Positions 15,220-24,244 are shown, numbered from the stretch's first letter. The stretch: 53,091 nt of DNA from Pseudobdellovibrionaceae bacterium (GCA_016785955.1 JAEUWH010000009.1:1-53091), one strand, 5' to 3'. The notes: generated from the letters alone by a model not told the origin. Made by a program: numbers and translations.

Positions 15220-16083
15220 ATGAGAGCAAAGGGTTTTTCACTGGTAGAAATTATAGCGGCACTGGGAATTTTATCCGTCGTGTTGGTGGCCATCTCATGG
15301 ATTGTTGCCAACGTGGGTAAGTCTCAAATTTTTATTTCTGAAAAAGCCGTCGCGACTGAATTTATTTCGGGTATTTCCAAACATCTAAATAGCCAGGCGG
15401 GATGCACATCCAGTATTGTGAATCTTAGCCTTCCGACATCGACGTTTACGAATGTGACGATTGATAATTATATAGGCTATGGAGCTGCGTCGCCAATGTC
15501 GTTAACCAATGGTGTTCAATTAAGTAGTAAACTCAGAGTTGAATCTATCGAGATTCGAGACAAGGGGATTGCCCCTTATGATACCACGGTCAATGGAGTC
15601 AGTTACCGCCGATTGATGGCTCAAATTAAAATCAGTATGAGCGTCAACATGGATCCTGGATCTACCCCGATCGAGAGAATTATCGAGATTCCTGTTTTAA
15701 CACGGCTAACTCCGTCGGCCTCGGGTACGATTGATATGTGTGGTTTAGAAGCATCGACAGGAGAAATTTGCACGGCGATGGGTGGAACCGCGGGTCCTGA
15801 TACGTGTACGCCAACCAGTGTTTGTCATTTCAAGGGAGTGGCGTATGGATGTTGGCCCTACACGGATTGCGTGGGCGCATCGTTTCCCTCGGCGACACAT
15901 TTTACACTGGCGTCGGAAGCTCAATCTGTAAATCCTCCGAATTCGATTTGCACACGGGGAGGTGTGCCGACATCAACAGGTCAAGGCTCGTACACATTCA
16001 TCAGTGGGCCTTGTGATAAATACGGTAATTGCACGACGTACCCTAACACAACCTATTTTTACATATGTCTCCAATGCAGTTAA
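15220..16083 (+). CDS. Type IV pilin-like protein 2, paralogue of protein 1
   Basis: 287 residues after GGGGATC; cleavage motif KG-FSLVEIIAALGILS with Glu5. It aligns along its whole length with the preceding gene (NSQAGC near residue 60, IGYGAAS, KLRVESIEIRDKGI, RRLMAQIKISMSV, IEIPVL) and carries the same Cys-rich head: MGGTAGPDTC, VCHFKGVAYGCWPYTDC, SICTRGGVPTS, GPCDKYGNC and YICLQC. A tandem duplication of a minor pilin is the simple reading. An 11-bp gap separates it from protein 1, and it overlaps the next gene by 19 bp, so the three are co-translated. Confidence 0.88.
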   Translation: MRAKGFSLVEIIAALGILSVVLVAISWIVANVGKSQIFISEKAVATEFISGISKHLNSQAGCTSSIVNLSLPTSTFTNVTIDNYIGYGAASPMSLTNGVQLSSKLRVESIEIRDKGIAPYDTTVNGVSYRRLMAQIKISMSVNMDPGSTPIERIIEIPVLTRLTPSASGTIDMCGLEASTGEICTAMGGTAGPDTCTPTSVCHFKGVAYGCWPYTDCVGASFPSATHFTLASEAQSVNPPNSICTRGGVPTSTGQGSYTFISGPCDKYGNCTTYPNTTYFYICLQCS

Positions 16084-16880
16084 ATCGAAATGGTTCCGCT
16101 CTTCCGGCTATTCTAATGGTCGCTGCAATTTTAGCGGTGAGTTCTGTTGGGCTTTTAGATTTAATGAGGAATTTGGACACATCGGCGGGAAATCAAGTGC
16201 GCGAGGAACGTCTTCAGAATATGGTCAAGACTTTGGCTTCGACGATGGAGGACGTCATTGATTGCACACGTATTTTGGGTGGTAATGCATTTAATGTCTC
16301 GATACCGGCGAACGAACAGGCGGTTGTGTTAAAGACATCATATGGGACAGATCCGATAGTTCCTGCAAATTATATTCAGCCGGGGAAAAATTTTGGAAAC
16401 GGTTTAGTTTTATCGAATGTAACGATCCGTGCAATTTCCACTGTCAATGCCGATATGCGATTTGCCTATTCTGCGACACCGATTGGATCGGCAGCAGAAA
16501 CCATCATGACCAAGTACTTAGCCGAGATTAAATTTTATCCGAGTGGTATGAATTGGAATGCTGAAAAGTCTGACCGAAAAATTAAGCTTTTTATCAAAGT
16601 ATTAAATGCCACAAATCAGATTTGGTCGTGTCATGGAACAACGTCGCCAGCGGAAGCCTGTGAAATCGTTCTGGGCGGAACATATAATCCGTACATGCCA
16701 GACGCGTTGGCCGAGTACCGTTGCAATCCTGATCGAACATGCTTTGTGCTTAAGGGACCCAGCAATGGATTGCACATAACGACGACATGTCCTGTACCAG
16801 GATTGTATCAGGCTCAGGAGATCGGCAGTATGTCTGGCGTGACCCACTACCTATGCAATTGGTGCAATATATATCGTTAG
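16065..16880 (+). CDS. Pilin-like protein 3 without Glu5, same Cys-rich head
   Basis: 271 residues. N-terminus LNRNG-SALPAILMVAAILAVSS: a Gly before a hydrophobic helix, but no Glu5, as in some minor pseudopilins of the PilX/GspK kind that cap the fibre tip. The body has LAEIKFYPSGMN, which matches the AQIKI strand of the two upstream proteins. The C-terminus repeats their head domain in short form: EACEIVLGGTYNP, YRCNPDRTCFVLKG, TTTCPVPG, and YLCNWC. So all three end in a YxCxxC-type element. The first Met (16065) and Met4 (16074) are both possible starts; the gene overlaps the previous one. Confidence 0.8.
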   Translation: MSPMQLNRNGSALPAILMVAAILAVSSVGLLDLMRNLDTSAGNQVREERLQNMVKTLASTMEDVIDCTRILGGNAFNVSIPANEQAVVLKTSYGTDPIVPANYIQPGKNFGNGLVLSNVTIRAISTVNADMRFAYSATPIGSAAETIMTKYLAEIKFYPSGMNWNAEKSDRKIKLFIKVLNATNQIWSCHGTTSPAEACEIVLGGTYNPYMPDALAEYRCNPDRTCFVLKGPSNGLHITTTCPVPGLYQAQEIGSMSGVTHYLCNWCNIYR

Positions 16881-16896
16881 TTGATGGAGTGAACGG

Positions 16897-17538
16897 ATGA
16901 CAAGATCGCAAACAACAGTTAACTTGGCTTCCTTGATAGTGGCTTTTGCCAGCATGGTGTACGAGTTAGGTCTGGCTCAGATTTTATCGGCGCTTCTGGG
17001 TGGGACTTCGCTGAGGTACGCGGTAACTATTGGTTTATTTACAGCGACGTTAGGGATAGGGGCATTGACATTTGATGCATTGAAAGACCGATATCCAAGT
17101 GAAGTCATGTTTCCTTTTTTTCAAAATTTGTTAGCGTGGGTGGGGCTTTTAAGTCCTTTCTTTTTGATCGAATTGAAATCGGAGCATTGGGTTTTAAATC
17201 ATTTGCCAATCATAGTGATTGGTTTTTTGTCAGGTATCGAGCTTCCTCTGCTGATGAATATTTCTTCGGAAAAGAAACGAAATCTGGTTCTAGCGTATGA
17301 TTATGTGGGTATGTTCGCGGCGACACTTTTTTTCCCGTTAATTTTATTACCCCGAGTCGGTGTCATCAGCACGGTCCTGGTCGCAACCGTGTTGAATGCG
17401 GCTATTGGGCTGTTCTTTATGAAAGAGCAGCGCTTTGGTTTTATTAAAAGTGCATTATTGGTGGTTTTATTGTTGTCAATTTTAGCCTTGATTAATCAAG
17501 AGAGTGTATTACGCTATGCCTCACAAGCTTTTATTTAA
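16897..17538 (+). CDS. Membrane-only homologue of the SpeE-fusion proteins (type A)
   Basis: 213 residues with a GGAG site 8 nt before ATG. It consists only of the membrane part found in fused spermidine-synthase-like proteins: MVYELGLAQILSALLGG, GLFTATLGIGA, GFLSGIELPLLM, then YDYVGMFAATLFFPLILLPR. About six to seven hydrophobic segments. There is no catalytic domain after it. Its partner with the domain follows at once with a 23-bp overlap. Paired genes of a lone membrane half and a fused one suggest a heteromeric membrane complex. Sits 16 bp after the third pilin-like gene. Confidence 0.8.
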   Translation: MTRSQTTVNLASLIVAFASMVYELGLAQILSALLGGTSLRYAVTIGLFTATLGIGALTFDALKDRYPSEVMFPFFQNLLAWVGLLSPFFLIELKSEHWVLNHLPIIVIGFLSGIELPLLMNISSEKKRNLVLAYDYVGMFAATLFFPLILLPRVGVISTVLVATVLNAAIGLFFMKEQRFGFIKSALLVVLLLSILALINQESVLRYASQAFI

Positions 17539-19123
17539 GACGATTGTGATTTTGGTTTCCTTCTGTGGAATTTCATATCAATTTTTGATTAACCGAGTGC
17601 TCATTCAATTTTCGCAAAATGAAATTTTAAATCAAAGTGTGACACTCGGTTTTTATTTGCTAGCGATGGGAATCGGTGCGGCTGCGGCAGATCGTGTTTT
17701 TAAAAACAAGAATGCGCAAACCGTGTATCTACTGGAAATTGGTATTTCTATTTTGGGTATGGTCTTGGTTCCGCTGATATACAGCCTTCATATTTTTATT
17801 AATATTTTTATCGCCAATAAAACACTGGGCTTATTTTACGGCCCTCAAGCGGTATTCACGATGCAAATTTTTACGGTGATCGTTGGATTAATAACAGGTT
17901 TTGAGTTGCCATTGTTGATGTCCATTGGTCAAAACAGTGTACGCTTTAAAGCTTCTAATGCCAGTATTTTGGCATTCAGTTATTTTGGCAGCTTGGCCGG
18001 GGCGTTATACAGTGCGGGTATTTTTTTGCCGAGTCTAGATTTTTTATCACAAGGCGTGTTGATTGGGTTGATGACATTACTAGCGGCAACATTGGTCGCA
18101 GTGATGGCGATCGATCAGATTAAAAAAATATATTGTTTATTGGTTTTGATTCCTATTGCCTTGTCGTCTTTTGTCATTCAGGTGACTCCAAAGCTGGAGC
18201 AATTATTTTTAAAAAACTACTACATGAATATGAAGGTTTTTGAAATATCACCAAACAGTTTTGAAACGGTATTAAAATTTTTTAGTACGGTCGACGATGT
18301 CGAAAGGTATATGACCCCGTATCAAGTTGTAGATATCACGCCACGGGATTTCATGACTAGATCGGGAAAGAACAGTAATTTTATTTTTTTTCTGAATAAC
18401 CAGGTCCAATTCGGCGGTGATGAGTATTTGCGCTATCACGAGACGATGGTTCATGGAGCCATTAATTTGACGGGTAAAATACCGAAGAATGTTTTGGTTT
18501 TAGGGGGCGGAGATGGTTTGATTTTAACCGAATTACGTCGTGTATTGGGTGTAGAGTCGATTATCCAGGTGGAACTGGACCCGCATATCATAGAATTAGC
18601 TACGTATCATCCGATCTTTAAAGCGATTAATCAATCAGTGTATCAGGACGGAAAGGCAAAAGTGTATTATCAAGATGCATTTTCCTATATTCGAAAGACA
18701 CAGGAAAAATTCGATGCGGTCTTTATCGATTTTCCGTTTCCGACCAGTTACGACTTGTCTAAACTGTACAGCGTAGAGTTTTATAGATCCCTGAGAAAGG
18801 TTCTCAATGATGATGCATACTTTGTCTTCGACGCGCCGGTATTTGATAAAACTGAGTACCGTCCTAAACCCAAAGATATCTTCGCCAGCACGTTGCGTGC
18901 CTCAGGATTTCAAAACATTTCCGCATTTGGGTTGGCTGAAAGTTTTTATATCGTCTCGTTAGGAAAAAAGTCTTTGCAGTTTGACTATGATCGTCTGCCG
19001 CCATGGATGAGTAACCAAACAATCATTAATCTTGCCGTATTGAATGAATCTTTAGATGAAGCGGAGGTCTCGGAGGCATATGTTAATTCCATATTTAAAC
19101 CTCAGAAATTTGTTTTTAAATAG
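17516..19123 (+). CDS. Membrane protein fused to spermidine synthase-like domain (1)
   Basis: 535 residues from ATG 17516 (a GTG at 17504 is possible). Residues 1-220 give about seven membrane segments with ISYQFLINRVL, LLAMGIGAAA, GFELPLLM and YFGSLAGALYS. Residues 290-500 are a Rossmann aminopropyltransferase-like domain: DEYLRYHETMVHGA (the YHE pocket element), VLVLGGGDG (nucleoside binding), IQVELDPHII, and FDAVFIDFPFP...KLYSVEFYRSL. In soluble spermidine synthase the last motif is DxxDP; here the first Asp remains but the second is Phe. It may make a polyamine-like compound or methyl/aminopropyl product from a decarboxylated-SAM-type donor, but the substrate is unknown. Confidence 0.85.
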   Translation: MPHKLLFKTIVILVSFCGISYQFLINRVLIQFSQNEILNQSVTLGFYLLAMGIGAAAADRVFKNKNAQTVYLLEIGISILGMVLVPLIYSLHIFINIFIANKTLGLFYGPQAVFTMQIFTVIVGLITGFELPLLMSIGQNSVRFKASNASILAFSYFGSLAGALYSAGIFLPSLDFLSQGVLIGLMTLLAATLVAVMAIDQIKKIYCLLVLIPIALSSFVIQVTPKLEQLFLKNYYMNMKVFEISPNSFETVLKFFSTVDDVERYMTPYQVVDITPRDFMTRSGKNSNFIFFLNNQVQFGGDEYLRYHETMVHGAINLTGKIPKNVLVLGGGDGLILTELRRVLGVESIIQVELDPHIIELATYHPIFKAINQSVYQDGKAKVYYQDAFSYIRKTQEKFDAVFIDFPFPTSYDLSKLYSVEFYRSLRKVLNDDAYFVFDAPVFDKTEYRPKPKDIFASTLRASGFQNISAFGLAESFYIVSLGKKSLQFDYDRLPPWMSNQTIINLAVLNESLDEAEVSEAYVNSIFKPQKFVFK

Positions 19124-19877
19124 ATTTTTTGTCTTAGTGATTGTGATTTTTATTTTTTTTCAACCACAAGTCGGTAAGGCCATGTTGATCGCATCAACCC
19201 ATGAGCGACCTGGACCAGGATATTATAAGGCGGTGCTCACGCGCCTGTATACTTGGTACAACAAAGAGTATTTTGATTTTGACAAACGATTCAGTAGTCG
19301 TGAATCAAAACTTGTTCACTCTGTGATCGAGGACATTGATAAAACATCGCAATATCTTGATCCTAAGACCGGGTTGCCTCGATTCCGTTTGGCCATGGAT
19401 CTTGTCGGTGACAAAGTGTCTTATGGTAATCTTTGGATTTCGTTTCCCTCGGTGCCGATTGGTTTGAAGAAGCACGTCGACGAAGTGCTAAAAAGTTGGA
19501 AGATTGCTGATATCGGTCAGATCTATGGTATTGAGTGGTCATTTGAAAATGATGAAGTGAGCCTATTTTCTTTAGTAAAAGGTGGCTTGCAGCAAGATGT
19601 GTATAAAAATAAAAAACAGATAGAGTCCTATGCTTGGCAGCGCCTGGAGCATGTGCAGTTAGAGGGAAATGAAATTTTTGCTTTAGGCATTCAGGAGGTT
19701 TGGGAGGTTAAATCGGAAAAGAAATCAAGAAAATACATAGGCACGGACATGTTCCCTAGTAAAGAATTTAACGAAGTCATTAAGTCTCCGTTAGTCAAAA
19801 TATCTAAAGAATTTGGATTAAGACCGCAGTTTATTTTGTTTCAAGATCGGGATCATTTTAGGATTTACTATCAATGA
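19080..19877 (+). CDS. Secreted or membrane-anchored protein between two SpeE-like pairs
   Basis: About 265 residues. ATG 19080 is chosen for the GGAGG just 4 nt upstream. The N-terminus has FLNRFFVLVIVIFIFF followed by QPQVGKA, a signal or anchor sequence. The mature body is basic and aromatic (PGPGYYKAVLTRLYTWYNKEYF, DPKTGLPRFRLAMDLV, YGNLWISFPSVP, IYGIEWSFENDEVSLF, HFRIYYQ). No family recognised. It overlaps the upstream SpeE-like gene by 44 bp and the downstream gene by ATGA, so it is tied to the operon. It could be the periplasmic partner of the two membrane pairs. Confidence 0.7.
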   Translation: MLIPYLNLRNLFLNRFFVLVIVIFIFFQPQVGKAMLIASTHERPGPGYYKAVLTRLYTWYNKEYFDFDKRFSSRESKLVHSVIEDIDKTSQYLDPKTGLPRFRLAMDLVGDKVSYGNLWISFPSVPIGLKKHVDEVLKSWKIADIGQIYGIEWSFENDEVSLFSLVKGGLQQDVYKNKKQIESYAWQRLEHVQLEGNEIFALGIQEVWEVKSEKKSRKYIGTDMFPSKEFNEVIKSPLVKISKEFGLRPQFILFQDRDHFRIYYQ

Positions 19878-20575
19878 ATCGTTGGGTGTTGGTTTTACTC
19901 TCGGTTGCGGCCAGTTCGATGGTCTATCAATTTTTGGTGATCACGGCGCTGACGTATATTTTGGGTGATGGACTCGTGTTATTTTGTGTATTTACGGGCG
20001 TATTTATGAGTGCGATGGGGCTGGGGGCGTATTTGGCAGGTGAATGCCGTAAGACGCATGAGTTTTTTGTACGATCACAATTGGTGCTGGCGGTTTCGGG
20101 TTTTGCCATTTTGCCCGTAATTTTTAGTTTGTATTCGGTGATCATGGCCCGTCATTTTCAATCCGGCGGCGAGAGTGCCTGGTTGATGTCAGTGGTGATG
20201 TGGCCAATTGGATTAGCTGCGGAAATTTTATTTGGTACGTTGCTAGGCATGCAGTTGCCTCTACTTCAACAAATTACGAAGGACGGTGTTCGTAAAGACA
20301 TGACTTTGTCAAAATTTTTGGCTCTGGATTACGTGGGTAGTTTTCTTGGTGCCGCCGCGTTTCCTTTGATCTTGTTTCCTATGCTGGGCATGTTTCGAAC
20401 AGCATTTGCCGCCGCGTTGTTGAATACAATTATGGCGGGGGTGTCGGTGTTTGGCAATGAACGCGGTAAAGTTAAGTATTTTGTTTTCCTGGCGGCTTTG
20501 TCCGCGGGAATCGTTTTTTCGTTTTTTCATTCTTCAGAATTAGAAACGTTTTTTGATGCGATTGTTTATGGATAA
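19874..20575 (+). CDS. Membrane-only homologue of the SpeE-fusion proteins (type B)
   Basis: 233 residues, all membrane. It starts in an ATGA overlap. Same motif order as the other three: MVYQFLVITALTYILGDG, VFMSAMGLGAYLAG, LLGMQLPLLQQ, LDYVGSFLGAAAFPLILFP. No catalytic domain. It pairs with the next fused protein as the 213-residue gene pairs with its fused neighbour, so the operon holds two short/long pairs. Confidence 0.8.
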   Translation: MNRWVLVLLSVAASSMVYQFLVITALTYILGDGLVLFCVFTGVFMSAMGLGAYLAGECRKTHEFFVRSQLVLAVSGFAILPVIFSLYSVIMARHFQSGGESAWLMSVVMWPIGLAAEILFGTLLGMQLPLLQQITKDGVRKDMTLSKFLALDYVGSFLGAAAFPLILFPMLGMFRTAFAAALLNTIMAGVSVFGNERGKVKYFVFLAALSAGIVFSFFHSSELETFFDAIVYG

Positions 20576-22199
20576 AATTAGGTCACGAGATTCTTTTATT
20601 TTGATTTTTATCTTCGCAGCCAGTGCCTTGGTTTACGAAATGGTTTTGGCATCGACCTTGGTTTTCCTGTTCGGAGATTCCATTTTTTATTTTTCACTGA
20701 CCATCGCATTTTTCATCCTGTTCATGGGACTGGGGTCATCGGTCAGCACGTGGCTAAGTGCGCGTCCGATGCCGGCGTTGTTCACGGCGGAACTTGTAAC
20801 ATCGCTGGTCGGAGGATTGAGCAGTTTATTGGTGTTGTGGGTGGCGGCGGAAACTAAAGACGGCTTTGTTACTTGGATCGTCTCGCTGCTTCTGACTTTT
20901 TTAATTGGATTTGCGGCCGGCGTAGAGATTCCACTTTTATACAAGCTCACCCAAAAGGATTCGTTCTCAAAATTTGGAACGTTTTTGATGTATGACTACC
21001 TGGGTGCGTTGTGTGGGGCGGTTTTATTTTCTATCGTGTTATTACCTCGTCTGGATTTAATTGGTTCGGCGGTTTTGGTGGGCGCGGTCAATATTTTTGT
21101 CCTGCTGGTTTTTGTTTTTCGATATCGTGAACTGTTTTCTAAATCTATAATCTGGTTGGGGAGTGTAATTCTGTCTTTAGCTTTAAATGTTGTGATCTTT
21201 AGTCAGCATAATCAGCTGCAGGCAAAAATTGATGACAAGATTTTTCAACTCTCGCCGCGGACGCAAACACTGTATTCGTTTCGTACATCTTACCAAAAGG
21301 TCATGATCTCGCTGACTCCGTCAGAAGATATCGAGCAACAACATAGGCAAAAAGTAATTGCCCAGTCCAGTGTGCCTCCGACGACACCTTGGATCTCGGT
21401 CTATTTGAATAATTTCACGCAATCGTTTGCTCCCCTGGGTGCTGATACTGATTTTTACCACCACGCGTTTGTTCATCCCGCGATGGTTTTGGCTGATGAA
21501 CGCAAGCGGGTATTGGTCTTGGGCGGTGGTGATGGTCTGCCAGGAAAAGAGATCATTAAATATCCCGAGGTCGAAAATATTGTGACGGTGGATCTGGATG
21601 AACAATGGGTCACGTTTGCTAAAAATAACGAAGATATGCGCAGGCACAATTTTGATTCTCTTGGTGATCCACGTGTTCAACTTGTGATCAACGATGCGTT
21701 TCAATGGGTGCGCATGTCTAAGCAGATTTTTGATGTGATTTTTGTCGATTTTCCGGAGGGTGTCGATTTTCCTTTGGCTCGAAGCTATAGTTTGCAGTTC
21801 TTAAAAGATCTCAAGCGTATTATCAGTGATGATGGCGTCATTTCATTTCAGACAGACTCATTCAACAATGCTTTGTACTGGTCCGTGGTAAAAACGTTGC
21901 AAGAGGCTGGATTTCATATAATTCCGCATCGGTCTTTAGAGTTTGGTCATGAAAGTTATGGATTTATTCTGGCTTCAAAAAAACACAAAAGTCTGAAAGA
22001 TTTTGATGCGCGTGTGGCCCAGCGGTCTTTTATTAATAAGAAGATGTTATTTTCGGTATTTATGATGAATGAAATGCGAGACGAGCGTTTTGTTAAAAAC
22101 AAAACAGCTGGATTGATGATCAATACTTTTTTTCATCCCATTTTCTTATATTACTATCGTACGTCTCAGCCATGGGGAATTTTTATCGGGAATAATTAG
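20568..22199 (+). CDS. Membrane protein fused to spermidine synthase-like domain (2)
   Basis: About 543 residues from ATG 20568 (ATG 20556 also possible). Membrane part: LVYEMVLASTLVFLFGDS, FFILFMGLGSS, GFAAGVEIPLLY, YDYLGALCGAVLF. The C-terminal domain has DTDFYHHAFVHPAM, VLVLGGGDGLPGKE, VTVDLDEQWV, and FDVIFVDFPEGVDFPLARSYSLQFL. Compared with soluble SpeE, the YHE element is YHH and the DxxDP element is DFPEG, so the active site is further altered than in the first fused protein. It is the last gene of the operon; 56 bp later a convergent gene begins. A membrane-bound transferase of unknown substrate is the best reading. Confidence 0.83.
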   Translation: MDKIRSRDSFILIFIFAASALVYEMVLASTLVFLFGDSIFYFSLTIAFFILFMGLGSSVSTWLSARPMPALFTAELVTSLVGGLSSLLVLWVAAETKDGFVTWIVSLLLTFLIGFAAGVEIPLLYKLTQKDSFSKFGTFLMYDYLGALCGAVLFSIVLLPRLDLIGSAVLVGAVNIFVLLVFVFRYRELFSKSIIWLGSVILSLALNVVIFSQHNQLQAKIDDKIFQLSPRTQTLYSFRTSYQKVMISLTPSEDIEQQHRQKVIAQSSVPPTTPWISVYLNNFTQSFAPLGADTDFYHHAFVHPAMVLADERKRVLVLGGGDGLPGKEIIKYPEVENIVTVDLDEQWVTFAKNNEDMRRHNFDSLGDPRVQLVINDAFQWVRMSKQIFDVIFVDFPEGVDFPLARSYSLQFLKDLKRIISDDGVISFQTDSFNNALYWSVVKTLQEAGFHIIPHRSLEFGHESYGFILASKKHKSLKDFDARVAQRSFINKKMLFSVFMMNEMRDERFVKNKTAGLMINTFFHPIFLYYYRTSQPWGIFIGNN

Positions 22200-22255
22200 G
22201 GCCTTTCCTTGTTTCTTCGCGACGGCTAGGCAGATGAGGACAGGACCCAAGCTGA

Positions 22256-23332
22256 TTAGAAAAAAAATTTAACACGGAATACGATTTGCTTAAGCATGCG
22301 TAGACTGAGTTCTGTTAAAGGTAACAGGGAAAACGCGACACAAAACGACAATCCTGGGCTGCGCGCCAGCGAGGGGTTAAGTAAATAAATGAGGCCCGAT
22401 ATTAAAATGAAATGAAAAAAGTAAGCGATGCCGAAATTAATATTGATTTCAAGTCGTGAAACAAATCGAACGATGCACTTTTTTTTAAGCCATTCATTCA
22501 CAGCTTTTAGAAAGCAAATTCGAATAACAAAAAGAATTCCAAACATGTGAGCTAAAAATGCGATGGGTTCTTGCCTCATGGCATCGCACGAGAAATGAGC
22601 GCCGATGCGCATAGAATAATAAGCTCCCCAGTAAAGGGGTGTCCAAATCAGCAGTGGAATCCAAACATAAAACTCATTCCAACTAAACTGACGGAGGCGA
22701 GCGGCATGCAGTTTGGCCAAGCAGCCGATACCGTAGCCGAAAAAGACGAGTCCGATCCAAGGCAGAACTGGCCAATCGGAAAGATCGTGGTGACAGTCAC
22801 CGATTAAAATATGACGAGTATAAAGTGGCAAATTTTGAAGCGACGGAAATGTCCAGAAAGGAAAGGCGAGCAACGTTAGACCCAGCAAAGGTAGAACCCA
22901 CGGTTGTTTCGGAAAAATACGTACGATGAAAAAACAGCCGGCAAGCCCAAGGGCAATCAATGGAAAAATATCCCAAGCAAAAAAGAAGCTATCGGGGGTG
23001 GCATCGAAATAACATGATAAAACCCATAGCACCAGCATGATGGGAACTAAACGAAGTGCCTTTTCATGGTTGGTGGCCGTGATCGCAATCAAGAGAGTCG
23101 TCATCAGCAAAATTGTTTGCCCGCTAAATGAAAGCGCGCGTGCATAAGCCTCAAACCAATACCAAATCGTCGAGGTTTCACGATAAGGTGAAAAAACTAA
23201 AGGTATGTGCCAAAGACTGTATACAAAGTGATGACTGGCGATCGTAAAGAAACTCAGCGTACGAATAAGATCTAAACCAAAAATACGTTCAGAGTTGAAA
23301 TTGTGATGAGTTACTTGGCTTGAATAGTCCAC
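22256..23332 (-). CDS. Acyltransferase-3-like multi-pass membrane protein
   Basis: 358 residues with about ten membrane segments. The N-terminus SERIFGLDLIRTLSFFTIASHH resembles the start of acyltransferase-3 / OpgC-type proteins, which carry an Arg/Asp and a His near the first helix and transfer acyl groups to surface glycans. A second His-rich loop (GDCHHDLSDWP) lies near the centre. Family level is likely; the acceptor is unknown. The gene overlaps the upstream gene (23311-24066) by 22 bp. Confidence 0.65.
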   Translation of the reverse strand: MDYSSQVTHHNFNSERIFGLDLIRTLSFFTIASHHFVYSLWHIPLVFSPYRETSTIWYWFEAYARALSFSGQTILLMTTLLIAITATNHEKALRLVPIMLVLWVLSCYFDATPDSFFFAWDIFPLIALGLAGCFFIVRIFPKQPWVLPLLGLTLLAFPFWTFPSLQNLPLYTRHILIGDCHHDLSDWPVLPWIGLVFFGYGIGCLAKLHAARLRQFSWNEFYVWIPLLIWTPLYWGAYYSMRIGAHFSCDAMRQEPIAFLAHMFGILFVIRICFLKAVNEWLKKKCIVRFVSRLEININFGIAYFFHFILISGLIYLLNPSLARSPGLSFCVAFSLLPLTELSLRMLKQIVFRVKFFF

Positions 23333-24066
23333 AAAACGTCTTCGAAAACTTCCACATTTTTTTGCGCAAGTTTATTTGGTGCTTTGAAAATGACCAGATC
23401 AGAGCCGCGATTGTCGAAACGTTTAAGAAGCGCGACAACAACGGTATTTTGCGAGGATTTTAAATTCCAAACTTTGGCATTGGTGTAGCCTGTCCCGGGC
23501 CATGCATCGGAACTCTCGGGATGTTCTAACATCTTTTCATCAATATCCATTTTTAATGCGTCCGAGGCTTCTTCCATCAGAAATTTTTTAACGCTGCTCA
23601 TGGAAACGGTGCCTTTTTGGCTGATCACGGCTAGAAGCAAATCCTTTTCGGTATCATGACCCATAATCGCGGTGGTGTCGGCGTCATTGTGTCCATCCAG
23701 CATTTTATAAACCATTCGATCAAATCCGCGAGGAAGTTGCACTTTGGAATTTTTTTGAAATTGGTGAACGGCCGCATTCGAAGCTTCGACCACCGCAGTT
23801 GGTAAAGGCGTCGGCACGTTCGGCTGCACTTTTTGCGGTTGGAGCGATGGCGGCGAGACTGCATGAGATGGAGTGTTTCCAATAAAACCACCCGGCTGGG
23901 AGGGTATTGTAGAGTTATCATTACCCTCAGAAGCTTGTGTCTCGGTGGGGGTTTTGGGGATGGCTAAATTGGGCAATGTGGTTTGGCTTGTGGGTCGACG
24001 GAAAAAGAAAATAGCAAGAATAATGACGAGAGCGACACCAGCTATGATTTGAGTGTTTTTGTTCAT
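23311..24066 (-). CDS. Membrane-anchored protein with Pro/Thr linker, unknown function
   Basis: 251 residues. ATG 24064-24066 is preferred, with GGGT about 9 nt upstream; a longer frame to 24099 adds a non-hydrophobic 11 residues. One hydrophobic anchor (IIAGVALVIILAIFFF) is followed by a Pro/Thr/Ser/Gln-rich stretch to about residue 95, then an ordered C-terminal domain with LPRGFDRMVYKMLDG and VFEDVLWTIQAK. Likely an inner-membrane anchored periplasmic protein. It is the first gene of a two-gene operon with the acyltransferase-like gene. Confidence 0.6.
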   Translation of the reverse strand: MNKNTQIIAGVALVIILAIFFFRRPTSQTTLPNLAIPKTPTETQASEGNDNSTIPSQPGGFIGNTPSHAVSPPSLQPQKVQPNVPTPLPTAVVEASNAAVHQFQKNSKVQLPRGFDRMVYKMLDGHNDADTTAIMGHDTEKDLLLAVISQKGTVSMSSVKKFLMEEASDALKMDIDEKMLEHPESSDAWPGTGYTNAKVWNLKSSQNTVVVALLKRFDNRGSDLVIFKAPNKLAQKNVEVFEDVLWTIQAK

Positions 24067-24244
24067 GACATAGACCCTATTCGATGCGTAAGCATACACA
24101 CCTATTTAGATTTTAGGAGGCTAGGAAAGTGAAAGCAAGAGTTTTTAGGACAAGAACTGTGCGAATGTATCTTTATGTATTAATAAATTAGAAACAGATG
24201 AAAAAGATTTACGTCGTAGGGGAGAGATTTTAGACTAGATCGTA

